Assembly (NCBI RefSeq): GCF_900215505.1
Contig: NZ_LT907844.1
Location: 1,054,001-1,118,000, forward strand
Reading direction: 5' to 3'
Length of the DNA: 64,000 nt
From: Cohaesibacter sp. ES.047
Lineage (GTDB): Bacteria; Pseudomonadota; Alphaproteobacteria; Rhizobiales; Cohaesibacteraceae
The notes under the pieces were generated by a model. The model did not search any database. It was not told where the DNA came from and worked only from the letters and a program-made list of their open reading frames with translations. Positions 19,077 to 28,359 of the stretch are shown here, piece after piece. A program made the translations under genes and the position numbers. Each line of letters begins with the position of its first letter. The first letter of the stretch is position 1.

Positions 19077-19107
19077 AAAAAGGCATGGCGACGGGTGCCA
19101 TGCCTTT
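19077..19107 (-). terminator. Hairpin with T-run between binding protein and permease genes
   Basis: On the minus strand AAAGGCATGGC pairs with GCCATGCCTTT around a 7-nt loop and runs into five T residues. It lies 26 bp after the binding-protein stop. As the rest of the transporter follows on the same strand, it probably attenuates rather than ends transcription. Confidence 0.75.
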
Positions 19108-19132
19108 GAGTCTTTTAGCGTGAATGGGACAT

Positions 19133-20620
19133 TTAGTCCATCCACTCGACCTTAGTCAGATCGTTTGCCTGCACGGGTGCATTCTCCCAAAGACCCTTGA
19201 TCTTCTTGTTCCAGACGCCGGTTTTGGCGAGTTGGAAGAGGAAGCCATTGACCGCATCATCATTGAGTTTGCGCTGTGCCTTTTGCAACAGTTCGGTGCG
19301 TTTGGCTTCGTCCGTGGTGGCATTGAGCTCGGCAATGATCGCGTTGAACTCATCATTGTTGTAATTGAAGTAATAGTCATCGCGAGCGTAGATGCCGATG
19401 TCCATGGGTTCGGTGTGCGAGACGATGGTCAGGTCATAATCCTTACCCTTGAAGACCTGTTTCAGCCACTGGCCCCATTCGACATTGATGATCTCCAGAT
19501 CGATGCCGACTTTCTTGAGGTCAGAAGCGATGATCAGACCGGAGCGGCGGGCATAGTCGGTCGGTGGCAGGTGCAGGCGGGCCTTGAAGCCATTTTCCAG
19601 ACCAGCTTCCTTGAGCAGCGCCTTGGCCTTGTCGAGGTCATAGTCATAGACCTTGGACAGATCCACATAGGCGGGATTGTGGGGCGCGAAGTGCGAGCCG
19701 ATCAGGGTGCCGTAGCCGAACATGGCGCCGTCAATGATCGCCTGACGGTCGATGGCATGGGCCATGGCCTTGCGCACGCGGACATCATCAAAAGGCTTTT
19801 GCGCGTTGTTGGTTGCGAGCACCGTCTCACCTTCCGTGGTGCCGACGACCACATCAAAGCGCGGATCGGCTTCGAGCTGGGGCAGCATTTCCGGGGCCGA
19901 GAAGATCGGGAAGGCATCCACATCGCCTGCCATCAGCGAGGCAACTTGCGCGGAGGCGTCCGGCACGACCTTGAAGGTGGCCTTGTCCAGCTTGACCGAA
20001 TCGCCCCAATAGTCGGGATTCTTCTCAAGAAGAATGGAATCGCCTTTGACCCATTTCGTTACCTTGAAGGGGCCGGTGCCGACCGGTTCGGTCTTGTTGC
20101 TCTCGGCGCTTTCTGGCGCAACCATGACGGCATCGCCCCATGCGAGATTGAACAGGAGATTGCCGGTCGGGCGTTTGAGTTTGATCTCGACGGTTAGGGG
20201 ATCCTTGGCGGTAACCGTCTCGATCGGCTCGAACAGGGCTTTCTGGGCGTTGACAGAATCCTCGCCGCGAGCGCGATCAAGCGAGAAGACCACATCATCG
20301 GCATCAAACGTCGTGCCATCATGGAACTTGACGCCGTCATGAAGCTTGAAGCTGTAGGTCAGGCCATCGCCGGAAATGGTCCAGCTTTCGGCAAGGGCCG
20401 GAACAACGGAGCCATCGCCGATGATGCGCGTGAGGCCTTCGAAGACATTGGTGTAGACCACCTCGTCAATCGCCGCTGCGGCTCCGGCCGTGGGGTCAAG
20501 ATGTGGTGGTTCCAGGCGCACGCCGATGACAATATCATTGCGAGCTGCCATCGCGCTGGACGCCAGAAAGCCGGTTGCTATAGCGAGCGCGACGCTCCAT
20601 TTCAATGCTGTCTTGATCAT
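19133..20620 (-). CDS. ABC transporter substrate-binding protein, SBP_bac_5 family
   Basis: A 495-residue periplasmic protein. A signal peptide (MIKTALKWSVALAIATGFLA, cleaved after AMA near residue 25) is followed by the family opening NDIVIGVRLEPPHLDPTAGA and the SYSFKLHDGVKFHDGTTFDA segment. Family members bind peptides, but also opines, glutathione, nickel or other cargo, so the ligand is open. Genes upstream for an M20 peptidase and glutaryl-CoA enzymes suggest cargo that releases an amino acid or dicarboxylate after hydrolysis (inference). Confidence 0.94.
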   Translation of the reverse strand: MIKTALKWSVALAIATGFLASSAMAARNDIVIGVRLEPPHLDPTAGAAAAIDEVVYTNVFEGLTRIIGDGSVVPALAESWTISGDGLTYSFKLHDGVKFHDGTTFDADDVVFSLDRARGEDSVNAQKALFEPIETVTAKDPLTVEIKLKRPTGNLLFNLAWGDAVMVAPESAESNKTEPVGTGPFKVTKWVKGDSILLEKNPDYWGDSVKLDKATFKVVPDASAQVASLMAGDVDAFPIFSAPEMLPQLEADPRFDVVVGTTEGETVLATNNAQKPFDDVRVRKAMAHAIDRQAIIDGAMFGYGTLIGSHFAPHNPAYVDLSKVYDYDLDKAKALLKEAGLENGFKARLHLPPTDYARRSGLIIASDLKKVGIDLEIINVEWGQWLKQVFKGKDYDLTIVSHTEPMDIGIYARDDYYFNYNNDEFNAIIAELNATTDEAKRTELLQKAQRKLNDDAVNGFLFQLAKTGVWNKKIKGLWENAPVQANDLTKVEWMD

Positions 20621-20696
20621 AATGGTTCTCCCCGATCTGCGGTAATTGCAGTGTTTCTTTTCATTAAACGGCGTTCTGTGCTGTTTGGGGTTCGTT

Positions 20697-21977
20697 TTAA
20701 GAATTTTGATGCTTTGTATTGCTTAAAAGTCCGTGGATGGCAAGGGCCATTATCTTGGCGGAATCGAGCATGTCCCGGATGCCGACATATTCGTCGGGCT
20801 GATGGGCAAGGTCCAGTATACCCGGACCATAAGCGATGCAATCTTTCAACTTGCCAATTCGGTCAATATGCTTTTGGTCATAGGTTCCGGGCGAAATGAC
20901 ATAGTCCGGCTCCCGCCCCAGAATGGTGCCCATCGCCTGTTTGACGGCCTTGACCACAGGCTGCTCGCGGTCGGTCATGGTGGGCATGACTTCGAACAGG
21001 TCGCGGATGTCATAGGAGAAAGACTGGCGCTTGTCCTTCAAGGCGTCAAGCAGATCCGTGACTTCGCGTTTGACGTGGGTGAGGTCCTCCTCGATCAGAA
21101 ACCGGCGGTCAATCACCATGCGGCAACTGTCGGGCACGCAAGGGGAGGGCAGGCCGGAATAATCCTCGCTCTGGCCGCCGTGTAGTGAGTTGATATTCAG
21201 CGTTGACTGCTTGGCCTCTTCGGGAACCACCGGCATGTCGGTGCGCTTTTGCTGTAGGGCGGGGAAGAGCTGCTGCTCGAAGCTTTCGAGCACAGCCCCC
21301 ATGTGACGCACAGCGCAGTCGCCGAGGAACGGCATCGAGCCGTGGGCAATGGCCCCGTGGGTCTCGATCTCGGCCCACCAGACGCCGCGATGACCAAGGC
21401 AGATGCGGTCCTTGTTGAGCGGTTCGGGGATGATGACGTGATCGACCCGCTCGGGGGTGAAGTATCCTTGCTCGGCGAGATAGGCGACACCGCCATAGCC
21501 GCCGGACTCTTCATCGCAAGTGGCGGAGATTTCGATGGCGCCGCAAAAATCCGGGTAGCAGGCGATGAAGCTCTCTGCTGCAATGATCGACGCGGCAAGG
21601 CCGCCTTTCATGTCGCAGGCCCCGCGTCCATAGACCTTGCCATCTTCAACGACACCGTCAAAGGGTGGTTTGGTCCAGCCCTTGCCGACCTCGACCACAT
21701 CGATGTGGGAGTTGAAATGCACGCAGGGGCCGGGTGCGCGGCCTTCCTTGCGGGCGATCAGATTGACGCGTGGGTAGCGATCACTGTCCCCGGGAGTGCC
21801 GGTGGCCCGGACATAGTTGATGTCAAAGCCCGCACGTTGCAGACGGTCTCCAACATAGCGGGCGCAGGGCTCATAGGCTTCGCCGGGCGGATTGATGGTT
21901 GGAAACCGAATAAGGTCGCGGGTCAGGGCGATCAGCTCGTCCTGCCTTGTTTCGATATGATCGGCCAGTTTCGTCAC
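20697..21977 (-). CDS. M20 family metallopeptidase, ArgE/DapE-like
   Basis: A 426-residue cytoplasmic dizinc hydrolase of the acetylornithine deacetylase / succinyl-diaminopimelate desuccinylase family. Metal-site motifs are HFNSHIDVVEVG, YGRGACDMKGGLAA, CDEESGGYG and the final histidine in GTYDQKHIDRIG. I place the start at GTG 21977, with GGAAGG 7 nt upstream; the longer open frame begins at a TTG that has no better site. Enzymes of this group remove acyl groups from amino acids or split dipeptides. In an array with a peptide importer it probably processes the imported compound. It is unlikely to be the housekeeping ArgE because of this context. Confidence 0.88.
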   Translation of the reverse strand: MTKLADHIETRQDELIALTRDLIRFPTINPPGEAYEPCARYVGDRLQRAGFDINYVRATGTPGDSDRYPRVNLIARKEGRAPGPCVHFNSHIDVVEVGKGWTKPPFDGVVEDGKVYGRGACDMKGGLAASIIAAESFIACYPDFCGAIEISATCDEESGGYGGVAYLAEQGYFTPERVDHVIIPEPLNKDRICLGHRGVWWAEIETHGAIAHGSMPFLGDCAVRHMGAVLESFEQQLFPALQQKRTDMPVVPEEAKQSTLNINSLHGGQSEDYSGLPSPCVPDSCRMVIDRRFLIEEDLTHVKREVTDLLDALKDKRQSFSYDIRDLFEVMPTMTDREQPVVKAVKQAMGTILGREPDYVISPGTYDQKHIDRIGKLKDCIAYGPGILDLAHQPDEYVGIRDMLDSAKIMALAIHGLLSNTKHQNS

Positions 21978-22056
21978 GGCACAGCCTTCCAATCAAACAG
22001 TCATTCCGGTCCAGAATGGGCCTTGAGACGCGATCTGTCGAGAGGAATGAGGGCAA

Positions 22057-23724
22057 TCAGCCGCCAGACCTGAGATCGGATATGGTTCTGACAGGCGTGA
22101 TGGCGTCGGGATCGGTGATGATTTCGATGAGTGCCGGGCCGTCATGGGCCAGCATGCGGGCAAAGGCATCGGGGAAGTCTTCGGTCTTTGTCACCGTTTC
22201 GGCATGACCACCCATGGCGCGGGCCATGGCCGCGAAATCCGGATTTATGAGGTTCGTGCCAGAGACTCGAGTGGGATAGGTGCGCTCCTGATGCATGCGG
22301 ATGGTGCCGTAAGACGAATTATTCACGAGAATCACCTTGATGGATGCGCCTTCCTGCGCGGCGGTGGCAAATTCCTGACAGGTCATCTGGAAGCAACCAT
22401 CACCGGCAAAGCAGATCACGGTGCGGTCTGGTGCGGCAATCGCGGCGGCAACAGCGGCGGGCAGGCCATAGCCCATGGAGCCGGATGTCGCTGCCAGCTG
22501 GCTGCGCCAGCCGCCGTAGGTGAGGAACCGGTGGACCCATATCGCATAGTTGCCAGCACCGTTGGTGTAGATGGTGTCCTGAGGTGTTTGGGCCTCGATA
22601 TGCTTCATCACGTCGGCCATTTGAACCGCGCCGGGGCTCTTGCGTGCCGGAACTGCAAAGAAGGCCTCATAATCCTCATGCAGCCCGCTGACCCAGCCGG
22701 CTGTCTGCTCGGAGCGCACCGTGCCAAGGGAGGCTAGAGCGATGGCGGCTGTCTCATGACGGGCGGCAATGGCAAGAGTGGGATCAAAGACGCGGCCAAG
22801 CTCCTCGGGGTCGGCATGAATATGGATGAGCGTCTGGCTTGGTACCGGACTATCAATCAGCGTGTAGCTCGATGTTGTGCAGTCGCCAAGGCGGGCGCCA
22901 AGGACCAGCAACAGATCACTCTGCCTGATTTTCTCTGCCAGTGCCGGATTGATGCCAAGGCCGACATGGCCTGCATGATTGGGGTGATGGTTGGGAAAAT
23001 AATCTTGACAGCGGAAGGAGGTGCCGACCGGCAGGGCATTGGCTTCAGCGAAGGACACCACTGCATCTCGCGCCGCTTGTGACCAGCCGCCACCGCCGAT
23101 GATCATCAAGGGACGCTCGGCTGCGGCTAGCAGCGTGCCGATCTCTTCAAGGGCTGCGGGTGAGGGGGCGCTGTCTGCCGGTTTGGCCTTTGCGGGCAAC
23201 CGGGCCGGTTTGGCCACTTCGTCTCGGAGCATGTCTTCGGGCAGAGCCAGAACGACCGGACCGGGGCGACCGGACAGGGCCGTGTGGTAGGCGCGGGCGA
23301 TGAACTCGGGCACGCGGGCGGCATCGTCGATCTGGGCAACCCATTTGGCCATCTGGCCGAACATGCGGCGGTAATCGATTTCCTGAAAGGCCTCGCGTTC
23401 GAGCTGGTCGCGGGCGACCTGTCCGATGAAGAGGATCATCGGGGTAGAATCCTGAAACGCCACGTGAACGCCGGAGCTGGCGTTGGTTGCGCCGGGACCG
23501 CGCGTGACCATGCACAGGCCCACCTCGCCGGTGAGTTTGGCGTGGGCGTCGGCCATCATGGAGGCTCCGCCTTCCTGTCGCGCGTTGACGAACCTTAATG
23601 ATGGCGCGTCGCACAGTGCGTCAAGAACGGCGAGATAGCTCTCACCCGGAACGCCGAAAATATTGGTCGCGCCTTGTTGCTCAAGGCTCTGGACCAGTAG
23701 CTTTGCCCCTGTCGTCCGGCTCAT
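22057..23724 (-). CDS. Thiamine pyrophosphate enzyme, acetolactate synthase large-subunit type
   Basis: A 555-residue enzyme with the three-domain plan of the family: N-terminal TPP-binding domain with the catalytic glutamate in NIFGVPGESYLAVLDAL, a central domain, and a C-terminal domain with the TPP/Mg motif from GDGCFQMTCQEFATAAQ to LVNNSSYGTI. Start at ATG 23724, preceded by GGGGAGGAG; the open frame extends upstream without support. Relatives include acetolactate synthase, glyoxylate carboligase, oxalyl-CoA decarboxylase and sulfoacetaldehyde acetyltransferase. No regulatory subunit is nearby, so biosynthetic acetolactate synthase is unlikely. Action on a 2-oxo acid in the glutarate/lysine pathway would fit its neighbours (inference). 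Confidence 0.85.
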   Translation of the reverse strand: MSRTTGAKLLVQSLEQQGATNIFGVPGESYLAVLDALCDAPSLRFVNARQEGGASMMADAHAKLTGEVGLCMVTRGPGATNASSGVHVAFQDSTPMILFIGQVARDQLEREAFQEIDYRRMFGQMAKWVAQIDDAARVPEFIARAYHTALSGRPGPVVLALPEDMLRDEVAKPARLPAKAKPADSAPSPAALEEIGTLLAAAERPLMIIGGGGWSQAARDAVVSFAEANALPVGTSFRCQDYFPNHHPNHAGHVGLGINPALAEKIRQSDLLLVLGARLGDCTTSSYTLIDSPVPSQTLIHIHADPEELGRVFDPTLAIAARHETAAIALASLGTVRSEQTAGWVSGLHEDYEAFFAVPARKSPGAVQMADVMKHIEAQTPQDTIYTNGAGNYAIWVHRFLTYGGWRSQLAATSGSMGYGLPAAVAAAIAAPDRTVICFAGDGCFQMTCQEFATAAQEGASIKVILVNNSSYGTIRMHQERTYPTRVSGTNLINPDFAAMARAMGGHAETVTKTEDFPDAFARMLAHDGPALIEIITDPDAITPVRTISDLRSGG

Positions 23725-23761
23725 TTGTTTCTCCTCCCCATTGTTTTTCAGCCCGTTCTTG

Positions 23762-25045
23762 TCACGAGCCTTCCTTGCCCACGACACCGCCTGCGATCAG
23801 CCTTTCTATATCGTCTTCGCTCAATCCCAGCTCTCCTGCAAGGATGGCGTGGCTGTGTTCGCCCAGTTGTGGTGGTGCGGTTGTGTATGTCGCTGGTGTT
23901 GCACTCATGCGGATCGGGCTGGCAACGCTTGGAACGCGCGTTCCATCGGACCGTTCTAGAGCGATGTGCATGCCGCGATGGATGACCTGTGGTTCGGCAA
24001 AGACCTGATCGATGGAATTGATCGGGCCGCAGGGAATCCCCGCTTGGTTGAGACGGGTGAGCCAGTCTTTTGCCGGATGATCCACGGTAACCGCCGCGAT
24101 CTTGGCAGCGAGGGCCTCTCGATGCTTGACGCGGGCTCGGTTGGTTGCAAAGCGTTCGTCCGCCACGAGGGCCTCCAGCCCGGCAAGTGAGCAGAAGCGG
24201 GCGAACTGGGCATCGTTGCCGATGGCAATGATAAAATGGCCGTCCGACGACGGAAAGGCCGAATAGGGCATCAGGTTGGGATGGCTGTTGCCCATCTGGG
24301 TCGGGGCCCTGCCGCTGACGAGATAGTTCGTTGCCTGATTGGCGAGCGCTGCGACCTGCACGTCGAGCAGCGCCAAGTCGATATATTGCCCTTCACCGGT
24401 CTGTTGGCGATGGGCGAGCGCGGCAAGAATGCCGATGGTGGCATAAAGGCCGGTCATGATGTCAACGAGGGCCACGCCGACCTTGACCGGACCGCCGCCG
24501 GGCGTTCCCTCCGGCTGGCCGGTGACGCTCATCAGGCCGCCCATGGCCTGTATCATGAAATCATACCCCGCCTTCATGGCGTCCGGGCCTGTCTGGCCAA
24601 AGCCTGTGATCGAACAATAGACAAGATCTGGCTTGATCGCCTTCAGGCTTTCATAGTCGAGGCCATATTTGGCAAGGCCCCCGACCTTGAAATTCTCCAG
24701 CACCACGTCGGCCTCGGCAACAAGCCGGTGGATGAGCGCCTGACCTTCACTCGACGTGATATCGATGGCCAGTGAGCGCTTGTTGCGGTTGGCGCAGGCA
24801 AAATAGGCCGCGTCCGAGCCTTCTCTTCCATTGGGGCCATCCAGATAGGGCGGACCCCAGCCGCGCGTGTCGTCACCTGTTTCCGGACGTTCTATTTTGA
24901 TCACATCCGCGCCCAGATCCCCCAGAATCTGGCTGGCCCATGGACCGGCCAGAATACGGGAGAGATCGAGCACGCGCATATGGGAGAGCGCGCCTTTTGA
25001 GGCGGTGTTGGTCTCCCCGTTCGTCTCGCTTGCGCGGTCTGACAT
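23762..25045 (-). CDS. CaiB/BaiF family CoA-transferase, probable glutarate CoA-transferase
   Basis: A 427-residue class III CoA-transferase. The opening MRVLDLSRILAGPWASQILG, the GADVIKIERPETGDDTRGWG stretch and the catalytic aspartate in VALVDIMTGLYATIG are all family features. The ATG shares its A with the stop codon of the acyl-CoA dehydrogenase gene upstream (TGATG), so the two are tightly coupled. Succinyl-CoA:glutarate CoA-transferase belongs to this class and is often encoded beside glutaryl-CoA dehydrogenase, which is the likely role here. The first 22 residues are polar and may be an extension. Formyl-CoA or carnitine-type activity cannot be excluded. Confidence 0.88.
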   Translation of the reverse strand: MSDRASETNGETNTASKGALSHMRVLDLSRILAGPWASQILGDLGADVIKIERPETGDDTRGWGPPYLDGPNGREGSDAAYFACANRNKRSLAIDITSSEGQALIHRLVAEADVVLENFKVGGLAKYGLDYESLKAIKPDLVYCSITGFGQTGPDAMKAGYDFMIQAMGGLMSVTGQPEGTPGGGPVKVGVALVDIMTGLYATIGILAALAHRQQTGEGQYIDLALLDVQVAALANQATNYLVSGRAPTQMGNSHPNLMPYSAFPSSDGHFIIAIGNDAQFARFCSLAGLEALVADERFATNRARVKHREALAAKIAAVTVDHPAKDWLTRLNQAGIPCGPINSIDQVFAEPQVIHRGMHIALERSDGTRVPSVASPIRMSATPATYTTAPPQLGEHSHAILAGELGLSEDDIERLIAGGVVGKEGS

Positions 25046-26232
25046 CAGAAAAAGGCCTGCAGACCGGTCTGCGCCCGCCCAAGGATCAGCGCATGAATGT
25101 CATGGGTGCCCTCGTAGGTGTTGACGGTCTCCAGATTGACCATGTGGCGAATGACATGGAATTCATCCGAAATGCCGTTGCCGCCGTGCATGTCGCGCGC
25201 AAGGCGGGCGATGTTGAGGGCTTTGCCGCAGTTGTTGCGTTTGATGAGCGAGACATTCTCGACCGGGCATGTGCCTTCATCCATCATGTGAGCGACGCGC
25301 AAGGTTGCCTGCAATCCGAGGGTGATGTCGGTCATCATGTCGGCGAGCTTTAGCTGGATGAGCTGGGTCTGGGCCAGCGGGCGTCCGAATTGCTTGCGGT
25401 CCAGCGTATATTGACGGGCGGCATGCCAGCAGAATTCCGCGGCACCCAGAACGCCCCAGGCGATGCCGTAGCGGGCCTTGTTAAGGCAGCCGAACGGACC
25501 GGCGAGACCCTGCACATCGGGCAGCAGGTTGGCGTCGGGAACGAAGGCATTGTCGAGCACGATTTCGCCGGTGATGGAGCCCCTCAGGCTCATCTTGCCG
25601 TCGATCTTGGGGGCGGAATAGCCCTTGGTGTCCGCATCAACGATGAAGCCCTTGATCTTGCCGTCATGGGCGTCGGACTTGGCCCAGACGATGGCAACAT
25701 CGGCGATGGGGGAGTTGGTGATCCACATTTTCGAGCCGGTCAGCGAGAAGCCGCCGTCCACCTTGCGGGCGCGGGTCGCCATGGAGGCCGGATCCGAGCC
25801 GTGGTCCGGTTCGGTGAGGCCGAAACAGCCGATCAACTCGCCGGTGGCCAGCTTGGGCAGGTATTTCTTTTTTTGCTCGTCGGTGCCGTAGGCAAAGATG
25901 GGATGCATGACGAGGGAGGACTGCACGGACATCGCCGAGCGATAGCCCGAATCAACGCGTTCGATCTCGCGGGCGATGAGGCCATAGGCGACATGGTTGA
26001 CGCCTGCGCCGCCGAATTCCTCCGGGATCGTCGGGCCGAGAAATCCCAACTCGCCCATTTCCTTCATGATGGCAACGTCAAAACTTTCGTTACGGTTGGC
26101 TTCCAGCACGCGGGGCATCAGGCGGTCGTCGCAATAAGCGCGCGCCGCATCCTCGATCATGCGTTCTTCTTCGGTCAATTGCTGGCTGAACAGGAAGGGG
26201 TCGTCCCAAGTGAAGGTTGGTTTGGCGCACAT
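25045..26232 (-). CDS. gcdH: Glutaryl-CoA dehydrogenase
   Basis: A 395-residue FAD enzyme that oxidises and decarboxylates glutaryl-CoA to crotonyl-CoA in lysine and tryptophan breakdown. Acyl-CoA dehydrogenase landmarks are [19 protein letters not shown] and [20 protein letters not shown]; the C-terminal [20 protein letters not shown] with its catalytic glutamate is the form typical of glutaryl-CoA dehydrogenases. Start at ATG 26232 ([15 protein letters not shown]), behind GAGGAA, gives the usual length; the open frame starts 12 codons earlier. It is the first enzyme gene of the array, 174 bp downstream of the LysR gene. Confidence 0.93.
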   Translation of the reverse strand: MCAKPTFTWDDPFLFSQQLTEEERMIEDAARAYCDDRLMPRVLEANRNESFDVAIMKEMGELGFLGPTIPEEFGGAGVNHVAYGLIAREIERVDSGYRSAMSVQSSLVMHPIFAYGTDEQKKKYLPKLATGELIGCFGLTEPDHGSDPASMATRARKVDGGFSLTGSKMWITNSPIADVAIVWAKSDAHDGKIKGFIVDADTKGYSAPKIDGKMSLRGSITGEIVLDNAFVPDANLLPDVQGLAGPFGCLNKARYGIAWGVLGAAEFCWHAARQYTLDRKQFGRPLAQTQLIQLKLADMMTDITLGLQATLRVAHMMDEGTCPVENVSLIKRNNCGKALNIARLARDMHGGNGISDEFHVIRHMVNLETVNTYEGTHDIHALILGRAQTGLQAFF

Positions 26233-26337
26233 ATGCCGGGTTCCTCGATTTTTCTGCAACGGGCCCATGGATGACCCTTTTCATTTTTGTTCATCCTAGA
26301 CGTGTGCTGCCGTTGTGAAAAGCGAGGAAAATTCAGG

Positions 26338-26356
26338 TCACCATGAGAATTGGTAA
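26338..26356. promoter_or_regulatory. Dyad upstream of gcdH, candidate LysR site
   Basis: ACCA-N7-TGGT lies inside a stretch with further partial symmetry, reading TCACCATGAGAATTGGTAA on the plus strand. It sits about 110-120 nt upstream of the gcdH start, between the LysR gene and its probable target. Short arms make this a weak call. Confidence 0.3.
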
Positions 26357-26406
26357 TGGCTATCGTGATTTGGTGGGGGAATTTTGCAGATCGCCATGAA
26401 GAGCGG

Positions 26407-27330
26407 TTATGCCATGGCGGCCTTGTTCTGCTCTTTCTTGGTGATCTGGGCCTCTCGCATGACCCATGTTCGGAAGGTCTGAAGATTGGGATTGGCGCGT
26501 TTGGCCTGAGGATAGGCAAAATAGTAATCGCCACTGGAGCGCACGAACCGATCATGCAGCGGCACCAGATTACCGGCGAGGATTTCGTCCTCCACCAGGA
26601 AGCGCGGCAACAGAGCGATACCCATTTTTGATGCAGCCGCCCGGATCACCATGTGAAAATGTTCAAAGCGCGGGCCGGCGTGGGGGCTTGGATGCTCGAA
26701 TTCGGTTTCTCTTAGCCAGTGGATCCAGAAGTTTGGACGCGAGCTGGCCTGAAGCAGAGGATACTTCAGCAACAGGGCCTGAAGGCCAATGGCGTCCTTC
26801 TCCGTCAACAGGTCAGGATGTCCGAGCGGAACGATATATTCTGGCATCAGGACATCGGTAAGCGCGCCCGCCCAGCTGCCCTCGCCAAAATGAAAGGCCG
26901 CGTCGATTTCCTTGTCGGCAAATTCAAACGGCTCAATCTTGGTGATGAGGTGAATGAGAACTTCGGGATGAGCGGTGGTGAATTTGGTCAGGCGCGGTAC
27001 GAGCCAGCGCGCGCCAAGGGTGGGCAGGCAGGCGATGGTCAATTCGCCGCCCTGTCCGCGGTAGGCCAGAAGCTCAAGGGTTGCCGTTTCGATATCCTGC
27101 AGCTTGCTGCGGATTTTCTGGGCATAGACGCCGCCCGCTTCGGTGAGGACAAGCCCCGCTCCGGTTCGCTCGAACAGGCGCAGGCCAAGCTGTTCCTCCA
27201 TCGTGCGCATCTGGCGCGAAATGGCGCTTTGGGTCACACCCAACTCGTTGGCCGCTTTGGTGAAGCTGAGGTGTCTTGCTGCTGCTTCGAAAGCGCGCAG
27301 AGCTGAGAGGGAAGGCAAATAGTTCAACAT
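26407..27330 (-). CDS. LysR family transcriptional regulator, GcvA/GcdR-like
   Basis: A 307-residue regulator. The N-terminal winged helix-turn-helix is clear (LSALRAFEAAARHLSFTKAA, then VTQSAISRQMRTMEEQLG), followed by an effector-binding domain opening LTIACLPTLGARWLVPRLTK, the form seen in GcvA-type proteins. It is encoded on the same strand directly upstream of gcdH, where other proteobacteria keep a LysR activator of glutarate catabolism. Whether it responds to glutarate or glutaryl-CoA is inferred from position only. Confidence 0.9.
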   Translation of the reverse strand: MLNYLPSLSALRAFEAAARHLSFTKAANELGVTQSAISRQMRTMEEQLGLRLFERTGAGLVLTEAGGVYAQKIRSKLQDIETATLELLAYRGQGGELTIACLPTLGARWLVPRLTKFTTAHPEVLIHLITKIEPFEFADKEIDAAFHFGEGSWAGALTDVLMPEYIVPLGHPDLLTEKDAIGLQALLLKYPLLQASSRPNFWIHWLRETEFEHPSPHAGPRFEHFHMVIRAAASKMGIALLPRFLVEDEILAGNLVPLHDRFVRSSGDYYFAYPQAKRANPNLQTFRTWVMREAQITKKEQNKAAMA

Positions 27331-27763
27331 GGATGTGCGGTTTTGTTATGGGTTGCGGGGTGGTTCAAATATTGGCTTTTCTCTAAAGATGCACGATAGG
27401 CTCCGGTAATAAAACAAAAAAAGAGCGTGCTTGGCCTTTTAAGGGCCGTTTTTTGGTGAAATGCCCGATGCCGAATGGTCATGATCGACATTCTGTCACA
27501 TTGCTCTTTGTTGATGTTGGCAATTGCTCCAGACTTCATCCTAGGCTCAGTAGCGAGAATCTGACGCCGAACCTCTGGAATGGGACGAGACAAAATCGGG
27601 CGGGCTTTCCTTGCCAAACCTGTCACGGCTGTCCCCCGAATTGCGATATTTGCGCAACCCGACAATTAGCGGGATTGATGCAAGGGTTGAAAAGCAGTAA
27701 AACCATGCTCAAATATATTCATGAAGATTACGGGCAAGAATTCTACAGACAGGTGGTGCAATC
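27331..27763. other. Intergenic region between LysR gene and rirA
   Basis: About 430 bp between divergent genes. It holds a weak hairpin with a T-run (GGCCTT, AAGGGCC, TTTTTT at about 27433-27454) with no gene to terminate on the plus strand, and a 20-codon open frame at 27705-27767 that overlaps the rirA start. The 104-aa plus-strand frame spanning most of it has no family-like content. I see no clear RirA-type operator. Confidence 0.4.
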
Positions 27764-28258
27764 ATGAGACTGACTCAGCAGGCAAACTATTCGGTGCGCA
27801 TATTGATGTATTGTGCTGCCAAAAAGGGTCAATTCGCCAAAGTCAGCGAAATTGCGCGAGTCTATGATATTTCCGAATATCACCTCTTCAAGATTCTGCC
27901 GATCCTTGTATCAAACGGCTTCATCACCACGCACCGGGGTCGCAATGGTGGTTTGCAGCTGGCAAAAGAGCCTGCGGACATCACCCTTGGTCAGATCATT
28001 CGGGCGGCGGAAGAGAATTTCCATCTTGCCGATTGTTTCGATGAGGGCAGCTATGATTGTCCACTGTTGTCGATGTGCGACTTCAATCAGGCACTGAATG
28101 ACGCCCTCGAAGCCTTCCTTCAGGCGCTTGACAAATACACGCTGGCTGACCTCACGTCTCGTGAGGGAGATATCCGCAATCTGCTCAATATCGGGGACAA
28201 GGGCACCAATACCATTTCATCCGATAAAGAGACGACCAGCAACGCTTCCGTGAGTTGA
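27764..28258 (+). CDS. rirA: Rrf2 family iron-responsive regulator RirA
   Basis: A 164-residue Fe-S regulator. MRLTQQANYSVRILMYCAA and the HTH region that follows, RGRNGGLQLAKEPADITLGQ, and the cysteine cluster at Cys91, Cys99 and Cys105 (ADCFDEGSYDCPLLSMC) match RirA, which represses iron-uptake genes in rhizobia when its cluster is intact. NsrR and IscR have a different cysteine spacing and opening. The last 25 residues are polar and not conserved in the family. SD AGGTGG precedes the ATG. No iron-uptake gene is nearby, so it acts in trans. Confidence 0.88.
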   Translation: MRLTQQANYSVRILMYCAAKKGQFAKVSEIARVYDISEYHLFKILPILVSNGFITTHRGRNGGLQLAKEPADITLGQIIRAAEENFHLADCFDEGSYDCPLLSMCDFNQALNDALEAFLQALDKYTLADLTSREGDIRNLLNIGDKGTNTISSDKETTSNASVS

Positions 28259-28359
28259 TCTGGCTGGGGCCATCGATTGTTGGTTCGCTTGGATGATGCT
28301 CGTGATGCAGGATGCGGGCGCAATTGCCCGGTGTGTATTGCTGATGTCTGGAGAGCTTT

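Noticed and set aside
27432-27454. Terminator-like hairpin on the plus strand
   Set aside because: The stem has a bulge and no gene on that strand ends nearby.
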